In this document: positions 41,811 through 51,879 of the stretch, one piece after another | Layout: each line of letters starts with the position of its first letter | Numbering within the stretch: the first letter of the stretch is position 1 | Assembly: GCA_018970445.1 (NCBI GenBank) | Contig: JAGWWF010000016.1 | Span: 1-64,000, forward strand | DNA: 64,000 bases | Direction: 5' to 3' | Source: Alphaproteobacteria bacterium | GTDB lineage: Bacteria > Pseudomonadota > Alphaproteobacteria > Sphingomonadales > Sphingomonadaceae | Translations under genes and position numbers: made by a program | The notes under the pieces: model-generated | What the model saw: only the letters and a program-made list of their open reading frames with translations | Told to the model about the DNA's origin: nothing | The model's database searches: none

Positions 41811-43247
41811 ATGCGCGATTACACCAAATTCTACATCGACGGCCAATGGGTCGATCCGGCCGTGGCCAACCTGGCTGATGTGATCAACCCGGCCACCGAG
41901 GCGGTGGCGGGCCGCATCAATCTGGGCAGCGCGGCCGACGTTGATCGCGCCGTGGCCGCCGCCAAGGCCGCCTTCCCGGCCTTTGCCCGCACCAGCGTCA
42001 AGGAACGCATCGAGCTGCTGGGCGCCATCGCTGGCGAATATCAGAAGCGCTACAACGACATGGCCGCCGCCATCACCGAAGAAATGGGTGCCCCGGCCTG
42101 GCTGTCCAACCAGGCCCAGGCCGCGCTGGGCATCGGCCACATCAGCACCGCGATCGAAGTGCTGAAGAATTACAGGTTCGATGAGCTGAAGGGCACCACG
42201 CTGATCACGAAGGAGCCGATCGGCGTCTGCGCTTTCATCACCCCGTGGAACTGGCCGATCAACCAGATCGCCTGCAAGGTGGCCCCGGCGCTGGCCGTCG
42301 GCTGCACCATGGTGCTGAAACCGTCCGAAATCGCGCCCTTCTCGGCCTGGATCTGGACGGAAATCCTTCATGCCGCCGGCGTGCCCAAGGGCGTGTTCAA
42401 CCTGGTCAACGGCGATGGCCCCGGTGTGGGCGTGGCGCTGTCGTCCCACAGGGATGTCGACATGGTCAGCTTCACCGGCTCGACCCGCGCCGGCATCGCG
42501 GTGGCCAAGAACGCGGCCGACACGGTCAAGCGCGTCGCGCAGGAACTGGGCGGCAAGTCGCCCAACATCGTGCTGCCCGATGCCGATCTGGTGAAGGCCG
42601 TCTCTGGCGGTGTGCAGAGCGTGATGATGAACTCGGGCCAGAGCTGCAACGCCCCCACCCGCATGCTGGTGCCGCGCGCGAAGATGGCGGAAGCCGCCGC
42701 CATTGCGAAGCAGGTCGCCGAAGCCACCACGGTGGGCGATCCCAATGGCAACAGCGCCATGGGCCCGGTCGTCAGCGAAACCCAGTGGCACAAGATCCAG
42801 GGCCTGATCGAACAGGGCATCAAGGAAGGTGCCACGCTGGTCGCCGGCGGCCCCGGCCGGCCCGAAGGGCTCGACAAGGGCTATTATGTCAAGCCGACCA
42901 TCTTTGCCGATGTGACGAACGACATGACCATCGCGCGCGAGGAAATCTTCGGCCCGGTGCTGGCCATGCTGCCCTATGACAGCGAGGACGACGCCATCGC
43001 GATTGGCAACGACACCGTCTATGGCCTCGCCGCCTATGTGCAGGGCGAGCCGGAACATGCGAGGCGGGTGGCCCGCGAACTGCGCGCCGGCCAGGTCAAC
43101 GTGAATCAGGCCGGGTTCGATCTGATGGCGCCGTTCGGCGGCTACAAGCAATCCGGCAACGGCCGCGAATGGGGCGATCACGGCTTTGCCGATTTCCTGG
43201 AAACCAAAGCCATCATCGGCTGGGGCGAAGCCGCCGCGGCCGAATAA
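41811..43247 (+). CDS. NAD(P)-dependent aldehyde dehydrogenase
   Basis: A 478-residue ALDH-superfamily enzyme with the full set of motifs: TPWNWPINQIACKVAPAL, LKPSEIAPFSAWI, FTGSTRAGIAVAK, ELGGKSPNIVLPDADL near residue 245 with the general-base Glu, and NSGQSCNAPTRML with the catalytic Cys near residue 280. EIFGPVLAM and the C-terminal FGGYKQSGNGREWG complete it. The sequence resembles broad-range aldehyde dehydrogenases; the substrate is not evident. GGGGAGGA precedes the ATG by a normal distance. An inverted repeat follows the stop. Confidence 0.94.
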   Translation: MRDYTKFYIDGQWVDPAVANLADVINPATEAVAGRINLGSAADVDRAVAAAKAAFPAFARTSVKERIELLGAIAGEYQKRYNDMAAAITEEMGAPAWLSNQAQAALGIGHISTAIEVLKNYRFDELKGTTLITKEPIGVCAFITPWNWPINQIACKVAPALAVGCTMVLKPSEIAPFSAWIWTEILHAAGVPKGVFNLVNGDGPGVGVALSSHRDVDMVSFTGSTRAGIAVAKNAADTVKRVAQELGGKSPNIVLPDADLVKAVSGGVQSVMMNSGQSCNAPTRMLVPRAKMAEAAAIAKQVAEATTVGDPNGNSAMGPVVSETQWHKIQGLIEQGIKEGATLVAGGPGRPEGLDKGYYVKPTIFADVTNDMTIAREEIFGPVLAMLPYDSEDDAIAIGNDTVYGLAAYVQGEPEHARRVARELRAGQVNVNQAGFDLMAPFGGYKQSGNGREWGDHGFADFLETKAIIGWGEAAAAE

Positions 43248-43250
43248 TCT

Positions 43251-43379
43251 TCCCTCCCCTTCAGGGGAGGGGCCGGGGGAGGGTGGCGAGCGCAGCGAGC
43301 CCTTCCCTTGACGATCATTGGGGGCCGGCTCGCCTGCGGCTCGCACCCTCCCCCAGCCCCTCCCTGAAAGGGAGGGGGG
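43251..43379. repeat. Imperfect inverted repeat with 33-40 bp arms
   Basis: The left arm begins TCCCTCCCCTTCAGGGGAGG and runs through CCGGGGGAGGGTG (43251-43285). The right arm (43341-43379) is close to its reverse complement and contains CACCCTCCCCCAGCCCC. Inside lie shorter inverted parts around GCGAGC and GGCTCGC. The whole would fold into one long hairpin. Palindromes of this composition are common between genes of many alphaproteobacteria and behave like small non-coding repeats. It also provides the ribosome site region of the next gene. Confidence 0.8.
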
Positions 43380-43389
43380 AGTTTGGCGA

Positions 43390-44343
43390 ATGACCATCCA
43401 CACCCCGATCTGCGATCTCCTCGGCGTCGAACATCCCGTGCTGCTGGCCGGCATGGGCGGCGTCTCCTACGCCGAAGTCTGCGCCGCCGTGTCCGCCGCC
43501 GGCGGCTTCGGCTCGCTCGGCATGGCCGGCCTGCCGCCCAAATTCATCGCCGATCAGATGGCGTGCGTGAAGGATCTGACCGACAAGCCGTTCGGCGTCG
43601 ATCTGCTCACCGCCCAGCCCGAAACCCTCACCGCCAGTGTGGACGTGATCATCAAGGGCGGCGCCAGGGCCTTCATCGCCGGCCTGGGCGTGCCGGTGGC
43701 GATCATCAACGAGCTGAAGGCGGCCGGCATCGTCGTCATGTGCATGGCCGGCAATGTGAAGCATGCGGTCAAGGCTGCCGAGGCCGGCTGCGATGTCATC
43801 ATCGCGCAAGGCACGGAAGGTGGCGGCCACACCGGCAGCGTCGCCTCCGTCGCGCTGTGGCCGCAGTGCGTCGATGCCGTCGATATCCCGGTGGTGGCGG
43901 CCGGCGGCCTGTATGACGGTCGCGGCCTTGCCGCCGCGCTGGCCTTTGGCTGTGTCGGCGTGTGGATGGGCACCCGCTTCATCGCCAGCCACGAGGCGCA
44001 CGCCGGCCAGAAATACAAGGAGGCGATTGTGGGCATGAGCGAAAGCGACACGGTGATTTCCAAGGTGTTCACCGGCAAGACGCTGCGCGCCATCGTCAAC
44101 GATTCGAACCGCGATTTCGACAACCGCAACGCCAAGCCGTTCGCCGCCCAGGTCGCCGAATCGGTGCAGCTGAACCGGCTGGGGCCGATTGCCGGCGTGC
44201 TCGATGTCATCCCCGAAACCCAGTGCCTGGCGGCCGGGCAGGGCGGCGGCGGCATCAGCGAGATATTGCCGGCCGGCGAGATCGTGCGCCGCACCGTGGC
44301 CGAGGCCGAATCCACCCTGAAAAGCCTGCGGAGCTTCGGCTGA
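43390..44343 (+). CDS. Nitronate monooxygenase (2-nitropropane dioxygenase family)
   Basis: A 317-residue FMN-dependent TIM-barrel enzyme that oxidises alkyl nitronates. Signatures are the N-terminal PVLLAGMGGVSYAEVCAAVS, the catalytic-His region IIAQGTEGGGHTG near residue 140, the FMN phosphate loop VVAAGGLYDGRGLAAALAFG, and VWMGTRF. Some family members have other, still unknown flavin functions. The ATG at 43390 follows a GGAGGGGGGA ribosome site that belongs to the right arm of the inverted repeat. The stop overlaps the next start as TGATG. Confidence 0.88.
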   Translation: MTIHTPICDLLGVEHPVLLAGMGGVSYAEVCAAVSAAGGFGSLGMAGLPPKFIADQMACVKDLTDKPFGVDLLTAQPETLTASVDVIIKGGARAFIAGLGVPVAIINELKAAGIVVMCMAGNVKHAVKAAEAGCDVIIAQGTEGGGHTGSVASVALWPQCVDAVDIPVVAAGGLYDGRGLAAALAFGCVGVWMGTRFIASHEAHAGQKYKEAIVGMSESDTVISKVFTGKTLRAIVNDSNRDFDNRNAKPFAAQVAESVQLNRLGPIAGVLDVIPETQCLAAGQGGGGISEILPAGEIVRRTVAEAESTLKSLRSFG

Positions 44344-44858
44344 TGCGCCGCCTCCTGCTCGCGCTGGCTCTGCTCGCCACCCCCGCCGCCGCCATCGATG
44401 GCCCGGTCTTTCGTGGCTTCGGCAGCTACACCGCCACCGAACATGATCTGGCCATCCCCAGGGGCACGGTGCTGCGCCATGTCTATGATGTCACCGCTGC
44501 TGCACCGGGCAAGCGCAACCCCGGCTTTGAAACCGCGGCGCGCTTCATCAATTCCCATGTCGGCAACGGCATGGCGCAGCGGGATGTGGCGGTGGCCGTG
44601 GTCGTCCATGGCCCGGCGATTGCCGAACTCACCACGGCGGCGGCCTATGGCGCGCGCAACGCCGGTGCCGCCAACGCCAGCGAGGCGATGGTGAAGGCGA
44701 TGCTGGCCCAGGGCGTGCGCTTCATCGTCTGCGGCCAGGCCGCCAACGCCATGGGCGTGAAGAAGGCCGACTTGCTTCCCGGCGTGGAACTGGCCATCTC
44801 TGCCAGCAGCGCCCACGCCGTCTTGCAGGCGCAGGGCTATACGCTGAACCCGTTCTGA
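44343..44858 (+). CDS. Exported DsrE-like protein, copy 1
   Basis: A 171-residue protein with a signal peptide (MRRLLLALALLATPAAA) and a domain resembling the DsrE/DsrF sulphur-relay fold: LRHVYDVTAAAP, AVAVVVHGPAIAEL, RFIVCGQAANAMGVKKADLLPGVELAISASSAHAVLQAQGY. One Cys (in IVCGQ) occupies the position of the active Cys in the family. It ends GYTLNPF, identical to the ending of the next gene, so the two arose by duplication. Exported DsrE-like proteins have no established role. It is coupled to the nitronate monooxygenase gene. Confidence 0.8.
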   Translation: MRRLLLALALLATPAAAIDGPVFRGFGSYTATEHDLAIPRGTVLRHVYDVTAAAPGKRNPGFETAARFINSHVGNGMAQRDVAVAVVVHGPAIAELTTAAAYGARNAGAANASEAMVKAMLAQGVRFIVCGQAANAMGVKKADLLPGVELAISASSAHAVLQAQGYTLNPF

Positions 44859-44869
44859 AAGGCCCACCC

Positions 44870-45409
44870 ATGCTGCGTGCCGCGCTCCTTGCCACCCTCC
44901 TGATCGCGGCGCCGGCGCTGGCCCAGGATCGCAGCGGCTTTGGCCCCGGCCCGGTGCTGGCAGATGTGGGCCCGATCGCCCCGGTGGCCAGTGATGTGCC
45001 GATCCCCAGGGGCGCCGAATTCCGCATCGCCTTTGATCTGGCCGCAAAAACCACCCCTGGCCAGCTGAGCCGCCAGATCGAAACCGCGGCGCGCACGCTC
45101 AACATGCATGTCGCCGCCGGCGTGCCGCAGAACAAGGTGAAGATCGTGCTGATCTTCCACGGCCCGGCCGCGCTCGATCTGCTGAACCCCGCCGCCTATG
45201 CCGCCCGCAACGATGGCAAGGCCAATGCCAGCGCCGATGCGGTGCAGAAACTGCTGGGCACCGGCGTGGAATTCATCCTGTGCGGCCAGACGGCGGCCAG
45301 CCAGGGCATCAGGAAGGCCGATCTCATCCCCGGCGTGAAGATGGCGCTGTCGGCCATCACCGCCCACGCCCTCTATCAACAGCGCGGCTACACGCTCAAT
45401 CCGTTCTGA
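44870..45409 (+). CDS. Exported DsrE-like protein, copy 2
   Basis: A 179-residue paralogue of the preceding product, eleven bases downstream. Signal peptide MLRAALLATLLIAAPALAQ; the mature part has FRIAFDLAAK, KIVLIFHGPAALDLL, FILCGQTAASQGIRKADLIPGVKMALSAITAHALYQQRGYTLNPF-type sequence. The single Cys in ILCGQ is again conserved, as is the IPRG (first copy IPRGTV, here IPRGAE) before the first strand. Perhaps the two products form a hetero-oligomer in the periplasm, as cytoplasmic DsrEF proteins do; that is inference. Confidence 0.8.
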   Translation: MLRAALLATLLIAAPALAQDRSGFGPGPVLADVGPIAPVASDVPIPRGAEFRIAFDLAAKTTPGQLSRQIETAARTLNMHVAAGVPQNKVKIVLIFHGPAALDLLNPAAYAARNDGKANASADAVQKLLGTGVEFILCGQTAASQGIRKADLIPGVKMALSAITAHALYQQRGYTLNPF

Positions 45410-45414
45410 TTGCC

Positions 45415-46332
45415 GTGCTGTTCGATCCACCGCTGTCCCGCTGGGAAAAACGCATCGGCTGGGCCTGGATGATCACCGGCGGCACCGCGGCGGTGGCGCT
45501 GTGGCTGGGCATCTTCGGCTGGTGGGGGCTGTTGATCGTCACCATCCCGGTGCTGCTCTATGCCCTGATCGCGCCGGGCCTGTTCCTGTACATGAGCGCG
45601 ATCCTGCTGCCGCTGCTGCTCACGCGGCGCGGCCTGCGCCCGGCCGGCTGGGCGGCGGCGGCCATGCTGGTGGCGGCGCTGGCCATCGCACCGGCCTGGC
45701 AATCGGCGCGCGACACCCAGGCCGGGCTGGCCGGGGCCGTGGCCGGCGACCGGGGCGACAGGATTACCCTGCCGCGGGGCGGCACGGTCGCCCTGCTGGG
45801 CCTGGTGGAAAATTGCGATCTCGCCTGCATCGAGGCCTTCACCGATCATGGCGTGGCCGCCGTGCTGATCGGCGATGGCCGCACCACCGATCCGGCCCGG
45901 CCCGTCACCCTGCCGCGGATGCAGCTGGTGCCGGCCGGTGGCCAGCCGTGCCCGCCGGTGGGCAAGACCGCGCGGCAGATCCCCTGGCTCTATCCGGAAA
46001 CCGAACAGAAACTGGCTGGCTCCGGCCGCTGCCTGCTGGTCGATACCGCACCGCTGGCCAGCGCCGATGTGGTGCAACGCTATTCCTATGGCGGGGAAGA
46101 TCATGCCGGTGCCACGGTGGGCATCACCCGCATGGAGGCCTGGGTGCGGCGTGACGGCCGGCTGGCACCCGTGCTGCGCCGCACCCACGCCGTCATGCAG
46201 CAGGTGAATTATCCCGGCATCTATCTGGCGCCGATCATTGCGGACAATGGCCGTGGCCCGGCCGATTGGTGGCGCACCCAGCAGGAACGCGGCGATGATC
46301 TGTCCGATGATCTGTCGCGCTGGTGGCGGTAG
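45415..46332 (+). CDS. Membrane protein of unknown function
   Basis: A protein of about 305 residues that I cannot assign. Four hydrophobic segments occupy residues about 15-115 (WMITGGTAAVALWLGIFGWW, then LLIVTIPVLLYALIAPGLFL, ILLPLLLTRRG and AAAAMLVAALAIAPAW). A soluble, probably periplasmic part of 190 residues follows, with Cys residues in VENCDLACIEAF, PCPPVGK and SGRCLLVD. The GTG at 45415, five bases after the preceding stop, is the most likely start; the upstream frame overlaps the DsrE-like gene. Co-directional with the two DsrE-like genes and probably in their operon. Confidence 0.7.
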   Translation: MLFDPPLSRWEKRIGWAWMITGGTAAVALWLGIFGWWGLLIVTIPVLLYALIAPGLFLYMSAILLPLLLTRRGLRPAGWAAAAMLVAALAIAPAWQSARDTQAGLAGAVAGDRGDRITLPRGGTVALLGLVENCDLACIEAFTDHGVAAVLIGDGRTTDPARPVTLPRMQLVPAGGQPCPPVGKTARQIPWLYPETEQKLAGSGRCLLVDTAPLASADVVQRYSYGGEDHAGATVGITRMEAWVRRDGRLAPVLRRTHAVMQQVNYPGIYLAPIIADNGRGPADWWRTQQERGDDLSDDLSRWWR

Positions 46333-46333
46333 G

Positions 46334-46519
46334 GCGTTTCCCGATCAGTCTGAATCTACGTTGTCGCCGTTCTGGCGACCCTTGCGGGGCGGGGCGATTT
46401 TGGCCCATGGCTGCGTCGCTCACCGGTTGCGATCCCAATTGCATCGCGCCCACCTCGCTTCTTGCCGTGAACGAAAATCGCCGCCGTGCCTCCGATCCAG
46501 ACTGATCGCAAAAAACACT
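46334..46519. repeat. Inverted-repeat element, about 185 bp (MITE-like)
   Basis: CGATCAGTCTGAATC (46342-46356) near one end and the reverse complement of CGATCAGTCTGGATC (46494-46508) near the other match at 14 of 15 positions. Both are preceded on the outside by a GTTT-containing stretch. The interior has no open reading frame of note and is less GC-rich than its surroundings. It looks like a small non-autonomous mobile or palindromic repeat, but no target-site duplication is obvious. Confidence 0.5.
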
Positions 46520-46753
46520 CTAATCGACGATCTCAAGCCGGCGCTTGATGCGATCAACCTCGTCGCGCAGACGGTCAACACGCACATTGAGGTGCGCAGT
46601 CACCTCGGCATCGCCCGCACCGTCACGCCGCAGGCCGGCAACGGCGCTGTTCAATTCGGAAAACCTCAAGCTATGTTCGCGCAGCGTTTCGCGCACCGAC
46701 GACAGGTCGGCCCGGATCGTGCGCAGCATTTCAAGAACAAGGTTCTCAGTCAT
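46520..46753 (-). CDS. Small predicted coiled-coil protein (77 aa)
   Basis: A 77-residue, highly charged protein beginning MTENLVLEMLRTIRADLSSV. Leu/Val/Ile recur at heptad spacing nearly throughout, and it ends NVRVDRLRDEVDRIKRRLEIVD, so most of it should be one or two coiled-coil helices. Similar short proteins are common in alphaproteobacteria and have no known function. It sits between the inverted-repeat element and the [2Fe-2S] protein gene. No DNA-binding motif or membrane segment is visible. Confidence 0.7.
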   Translation of the reverse strand: MTENLVLEMLRTIRADLSSVRETLREHSLRFSELNSAVAGLRRDGAGDAEVTAHLNVRVDRLRDEVDRIKRRLEIVD

Positions 46754-46792
46754 TCTGATCTTTTAGACCAGTTTGCCGAAAAACGCCAGCGC

Positions 46793-47314
46793 TCACCCCT
46801 TCAATGCCGGCACCCGCGCGGCCGCCTCGCCGGCATCGATCGCTGGCCCCGGCACGCCCGCATCCACCCGGCCACTGGCAGCCAGATGGATGGCCTTGCG
46901 GATGCGGCCATAGGTGCCGCAGCGGCAGATGTTGGTGATGGCGGCGTTGATGTCGTCGTCTGATGGGTTGGGCTTGTCCTTCAGCAGGGCGGCGGCGGCC
47001 ATGATCATGCCCGATTGGCAATAACCGCATTGCGGCACCTGAAGGGCAATCCACGCCTGTTGCAGCACATGGTCGCGATTGTCGGACAGGCCTTCGATGG
47101 TGGTGACGAACGTGCCTTCCAGATCGGCAATCGCCAGCTGGCAGCTGCGTGCCGCCTTGCCATCCACATGCACGGTGCACGCCCCGCACAGGCCGGCGCC
47201 ACAGCCGAACTTGGTGCCGGTCAACCCCGCCGCCTCGCGCAGCGCCCACAGCAGCGGGGTGGCAGGGTCCATCAGAAATTCGACAGGATTGCCGTTGACG
47301 GTGAACTTGGTCAT
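46793..47314 (-). CDS. [2Fe-2S] subunit of a molybdenum hydroxylase (IorA/CoxS type)
   Basis: A 173-residue electron-transfer subunit of the xanthine-oxidase family. The plant-ferredoxin-like domain has [16 protein letters not shown] and later CQLAI, providing four Cys ligands. The second [2Fe-2S] domain has [17 protein letters not shown] and [10 protein letters not shown]. It resembles the small subunit of isoquinoline 1-oxidoreductase. The large molybdopterin subunit, which is usually adjacent, is absent; neighbours on both sides are unrelated. About 25 extra residues (after AIHLAASG) extend the C-terminus. The ATG at 47314 is divergent from the crotonase gene 30 bases away. Confidence 0.88.
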   Translation of the reverse strand: MTKFTVNGNPVEFLMDPATPLLWALREAAGLTGTKFGCGAGLCGACTVHVDGKAARSCQLAIADLEGTFVTTIEGLSDNRDHVLQQAWIALQVPQCGYCQSGMIMAAAALLKDKPNPSDDDINAAITNICRCGTYGRIRKAIHLAASGRVDAGVPGPAIDAGEAAARVPALKG

Positions 47315-47343
47315 GCCTGTTTCATAGACCGTGGGAGCCTGCA

Positions 47344-48165
47344 ATGGAACTCAAGACGCTTGATTACCGTGTTGACGACGGCATCGCCCGCATCACGCTG
47401 AACCGCCCGGACGAGCTGAACACCATGAACGGCGATTTCTGGCCGGAAATGGTGCGCGTGTTCGAAGAGATCGCCCACGACATGGCGGTGCGCTGCGTGA
47501 TCATCGCATCGACCGGCCGGCATTTCACCGCCGGGCTGGATCTGAAATGGGCCGGGCAGAACGGCGCGGCGCGCGGCGGCGGCGACATCGGCCGCCAGCG
47601 CGAGGCCTTCCGCCGCCACGTGAAGGAGCTGCAGGACAGTTTCAACGTGATCGACAATTGCCGGGTGCCGGTGATTGCCGTGTGCCAGGGCGGCTGCATC
47701 GGCGGCGGCGTCGATCTGGTCACCGCCTGCGATCTGCGCATCGCCACGGCCGATGCCTATTTCACCATCCAGGAAATCAATGTCGCCATTGTCGCGGATG
47801 TCGGCACGTTGCAGCGCATCCCCTTCCTGTTGCCGCAGGGGCTGGTGCGCGAACTGGCCTATACCGGCCGCAAGTTCCCAGCGGCCGAAGCGGCCAGATG
47901 GGGCTTTGTCAACCAGGTGGCGGACAGTCATGCCGATGCGCTGGCCGCGGCCGAGACAATGGCGCGCGACATTTGTGCGAAATCGCCCCTGGCCATCACT
48001 GGCATCAAGCAGGTGCTCAACTATGGCCGCGATCACAGCGTGGCCGATGGCCTTGAATATGTGGCGGTCTGGAACGCCGGCATGCTGCAGGGCGAAGACA
48101 TGGCGGCCGCCGTGCAGGCCCAGATGGCGCGGCAATCTGCCACCTTCCATAATCTGAAGCCCTGA
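47344..48165 (+). CDS. Crotonase-family protein, dienoyl-CoA isomerase-like
   Basis: A 273-residue enoyl-CoA hydratase/isomerase-superfamily enzyme. The acyl-CoA oxyanion-hole parts are [15 protein letters not shown] and [20 protein letters not shown]. The active-site region reads [23 protein letters not shown]. The Asp-Val-Gly-Thr-Leu-Gln-Arg run and the Glu upstream closely match delta3,5-delta2,4-dienoyl-CoA isomerases, which process unsaturated fatty acids in beta-oxidation. That specific activity is inferred from motif similarity. It is divergent from the [2Fe-2S] gene, and the cox operon starts 108 bases downstream. Confidence 0.88.
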   Translation: MELKTLDYRVDDGIARITLNRPDELNTMNGDFWPEMVRVFEEIAHDMAVRCVIIASTGRHFTAGLDLKWAGQNGAARGGGDIGRQREAFRRHVKELQDSFNVIDNCRVPVIAVCQGGCIGGGVDLVTACDLRIATADAYFTIQEINVAIVADVGTLQRIPFLLPQGLVRELAYTGRKFPAAEAARWGFVNQVADSHADALAAAETMARDICAKSPLAITGIKQVLNYGRDHSVADGLEYVAVWNAGMLQGEDMAAAVQAQMARQSATFHNLKP

Positions 48166-48202
48166 TACTTCCGCAGGGTGCGGCGTGTTTCCGGCTTGCG
48201 TG

Positions 48203-48231
48203 TTGCGGTGCAGCGCGGCATAGGAGATACG
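48203..48231 (+). promoter_or_regulatory. Candidate promoter of the cytochrome oxidase operon
   Basis: TTGCGG (48203-48208), a 17-base spacer and GATACG (48226-48231) lie 43 bases before coxB in the only sizeable gap upstream of the operon. The match to sigma-70 boxes is moderate, so this is tentative. Confidence 0.35.
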
Positions 48232-48273
48232 CAATTTGGCGGATGATTCCGCCCGTTTCAGGCCAGGGGCAGT

Positions 48274-49224
48274 ATGCGCCGCATAATCATGATGATGCTT
48301 TCCGCCGGGGCGATGCTTGCCCCGGCTTTCGCCGCCGCACAGGAGGCCGTGGCCGCAGCGCCGGTGCCGCCGGTGGCCACCACCGCTGTGCCGGCCGCCA
48401 CGCCGGCCCTGCTGCCGGCCACGCCCGGCATCGGCCAGCCCACGGGCGGCATCGATCTGCAGGCGCCGGTGACCGACATCGCCATCGAAGCGCACAACAT
48501 GGTGCACAATGTGCTCAACCCGCTGATGTTCGTGGTGGCGGCCTTCGTGCTGGTGCTGCTGGCCTGGACGATCGTGCGCTATCGCGCCGCGGCCAACCCG
48601 GTGCCGTCGAAGAACAGCCACAACACCACGATCGAAGTGATCTGGACGGTGGTGCCGGCGCTGATCCTGATCGTTGTCGCCTTCCCCAGCTTCCGCCTGC
48701 TGGCCAATCAATATGATCCGCCAAAGGCCGATCTCACCATCAAGGCCATCGGCCACCAGTGGTATTGGGAATATGAATATCCCGATCAGGGCGGCTTCAC
48801 CTTCGATTCGATCATGCTCACCAACGACGAGGCCGCCAAGCGCGGCACGCCCAAGCTGCTGGATGTCGACAATCGCCTGGTGGTGCCGGCCGGTGCCACG
48901 GTGAAGATCCTCACCACCGCTGCCGACGTGATCCACAGCTTTGCCATGCCGGCCTTCTATGTGAAGATGGACGCCGTGCCCGGCCGCATCAACGAAACCT
49001 GGTTCAAGGTGGACAAGCCGGGCGTGTATTTCGGCCAGTGCAGCGAATTGTGCGGCACCAAGCACGCCTATATGCCCATCGCCATCGAAGTGCTGCCGCG
49101 GGCGCAGTTCGATGCCTGGGTGGCTGCCAAGCAGAAGGAGAACGGCATCGAGCCGAAGGTGGCAGACGCTGCCGCCCCGGCCACCGAAGCCGCCCCCGCT
49201 GCCGCCCCGGCCGCCGCCGAATAA
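48274..49224 (+). CDS. coxB: Cytochrome c oxidase subunit II
   Basis: A 316-residue precursor. The N-terminal signal (MRRIIMMMLSAGAMLAPAFAAA) is followed by an Ala/Pro linker and two membrane helices around residues 85-145. The periplasmic cupredoxin domain carries QWYWEYEYPDQ, and the CuA site CSELCGTKHAYM has Cys256, Cys260, His264 and Met267. The C-terminus is an Ala/Pro-rich tail of about 25 residues. It accepts electrons from cytochrome c. First gene of the operon; coxA follows after 24 bases. Confidence 0.97.
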   Translation: MRRIIMMMLSAGAMLAPAFAAAQEAVAAAPVPPVATTAVPAATPALLPATPGIGQPTGGIDLQAPVTDIAIEAHNMVHNVLNPLMFVVAAFVLVLLAWTIVRYRAAANPVPSKNSHNTTIEVIWTVVPALILIVVAFPSFRLLANQYDPPKADLTIKAIGHQWYWEYEYPDQGGFTFDSIMLTNDEAAKRGTPKLLDVDNRLVVPAGATVKILTTAADVIHSFAMPAFYVKMDAVPGRINETWFKVDKPGVYFGQCSELCGTKHAYMPIAIEVLPRAQFDAWVAAKQKENGIEPKVADAAAPATEAAPAAAPAAAE

Positions 49225-50886
<1,662 letters not shown>

Positions 50887-50894
50887 CCGCATCA

Positions 50895-50922
50895 CGGGGG
50901 TGGCACCGCGGTGTCACCCCCG
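50895..50922 (+). other. Stem-loop between coxA and ctaB
   Basis: CGGGGGTGGCAC pairs with GTGTCACCCCCG (one G-U pair) around a four-base loop. There is no T run, so it is more likely an mRNA-stabilising or processing element than a terminator. It would protect the coxBA part of the transcript from 3' decay (inference). Confidence 0.6.
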
Positions 50923-50934
50923 AAGGCTGTTCCC

Positions 50935-51879
50935 ATGTCTGACGCTGCTGCCCCTTCCAGCGCCCCCAATCTGGCCCCCAATCTGGCCATGCCCGGCACC
51001 CTGCTGGCCGACTGGCGGGATTATTTCGCCCTGCTGAAACCGCGGGTGATGACGCTGGTGATCTTCACCGCCGCCTGCGCCATGGTGGTGGCCCCCGGCC
51101 GGCTGCACCCGTTCCTCGCCTTCGTTGGCATCCTGTGCATCGCGGTTGCCGCGGGCGCGGCCGGCGCGCTCAACCAATGGTATGAAGCCGATATCGATGC
51201 GGTGATGAAGCGCACCGCCAAGCGGCCGCTGCCGGCGGGCAAGCTGGAAAAGCCTGAAGCGCTGGCATTCGGCGTCATCCTGGGCACCGGATCGGTGGCG
51301 ATGATGGGCCTGGCGCTCAACTGGGTCGCCGCCTTCTGGCTTGCCGTCTCCATCCTCTTTTATGTGGTGGTCTACACCGCCTGGCTCAAACGCCGCACGC
51401 CGCAGAATATCGTGATCGGCGGCGCCGCCGGGGCGTTTCCGGTGATCTGCGGCTGGGCCGCCACCACCGGCGACACGCCGCTGCTGGCCTGGATCCTGTT
51501 CGCCATCATCTTCCTGTGGACGCCGCCGCACTTCTGGGCGCTGGCGCTGTTCATGGAGGCTGATTATGCCAAGGCCGGCGTGCCGATGCTGCCCGTCACC
51601 CATGGCCTGTCCGAAACCCGCCGGCAGATCCTCGCCTATTCGGCTGTGCTGGTGCCGGTCACCATCGCGCCCACGCTGCTGGGGCTGGCCGATTGGGCCT
51701 ATGGCGGCACCGCCATCACGCTGGGAATCATGTTCTTGGGTCTGGCCGTGAAGGTGTGGCGGAACACCGCCACCGCGCCGGCCGGGATGGGGCCGGAAAA
51801 GCAGCTGTTCAAGTTCAGCCTCCTCTATCTGGCCTGCCTGTTCGGCGCGCTCGTCGCCGATGCCCTGCTGCTGCCATGA
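50935..51879 (+). CDS. ctaB: Protoheme IX farnesyltransferase (heme O synthase)
   Basis: A 314-residue UbiA-superfamily membrane enzyme that adds a farnesyl group to heme B on the way to heme A for the oxidase. The first Asp-rich motif is NQWYEADIDAVMKRT (about residue 83). The second region is YTAWLKRRTPQNIVIGGAAGAFP. FLWTPPHFWALALF and YAKAGVPMLPVTHG are also diagnostic. The ATG at 50935 is eight codons inside the longest frame and gives MSDAAAPSS. The stop overlaps the next start as ATGA. Confidence 0.96.
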   Translation: MSDAAAPSSAPNLAPNLAMPGTLLADWRDYFALLKPRVMTLVIFTAACAMVVAPGRLHPFLAFVGILCIAVAAGAAGALNQWYEADIDAVMKRTAKRPLPAGKLEKPEALAFGVILGTGSVAMMGLALNWVAAFWLAVSILFYVVVYTAWLKRRTPQNIVIGGAAGAFPVICGWAATTGDTPLLAWILFAIIFLWTPPHFWALALFMEADYAKAGVPMLPVTHGLSETRRQILAYSAVLVPVTIAPTLLGLADWAYGGTAITLGIMFLGLAVKVWRNTATAPAGMGPEKQLFKFSLLYLACLFGALVADALLLP

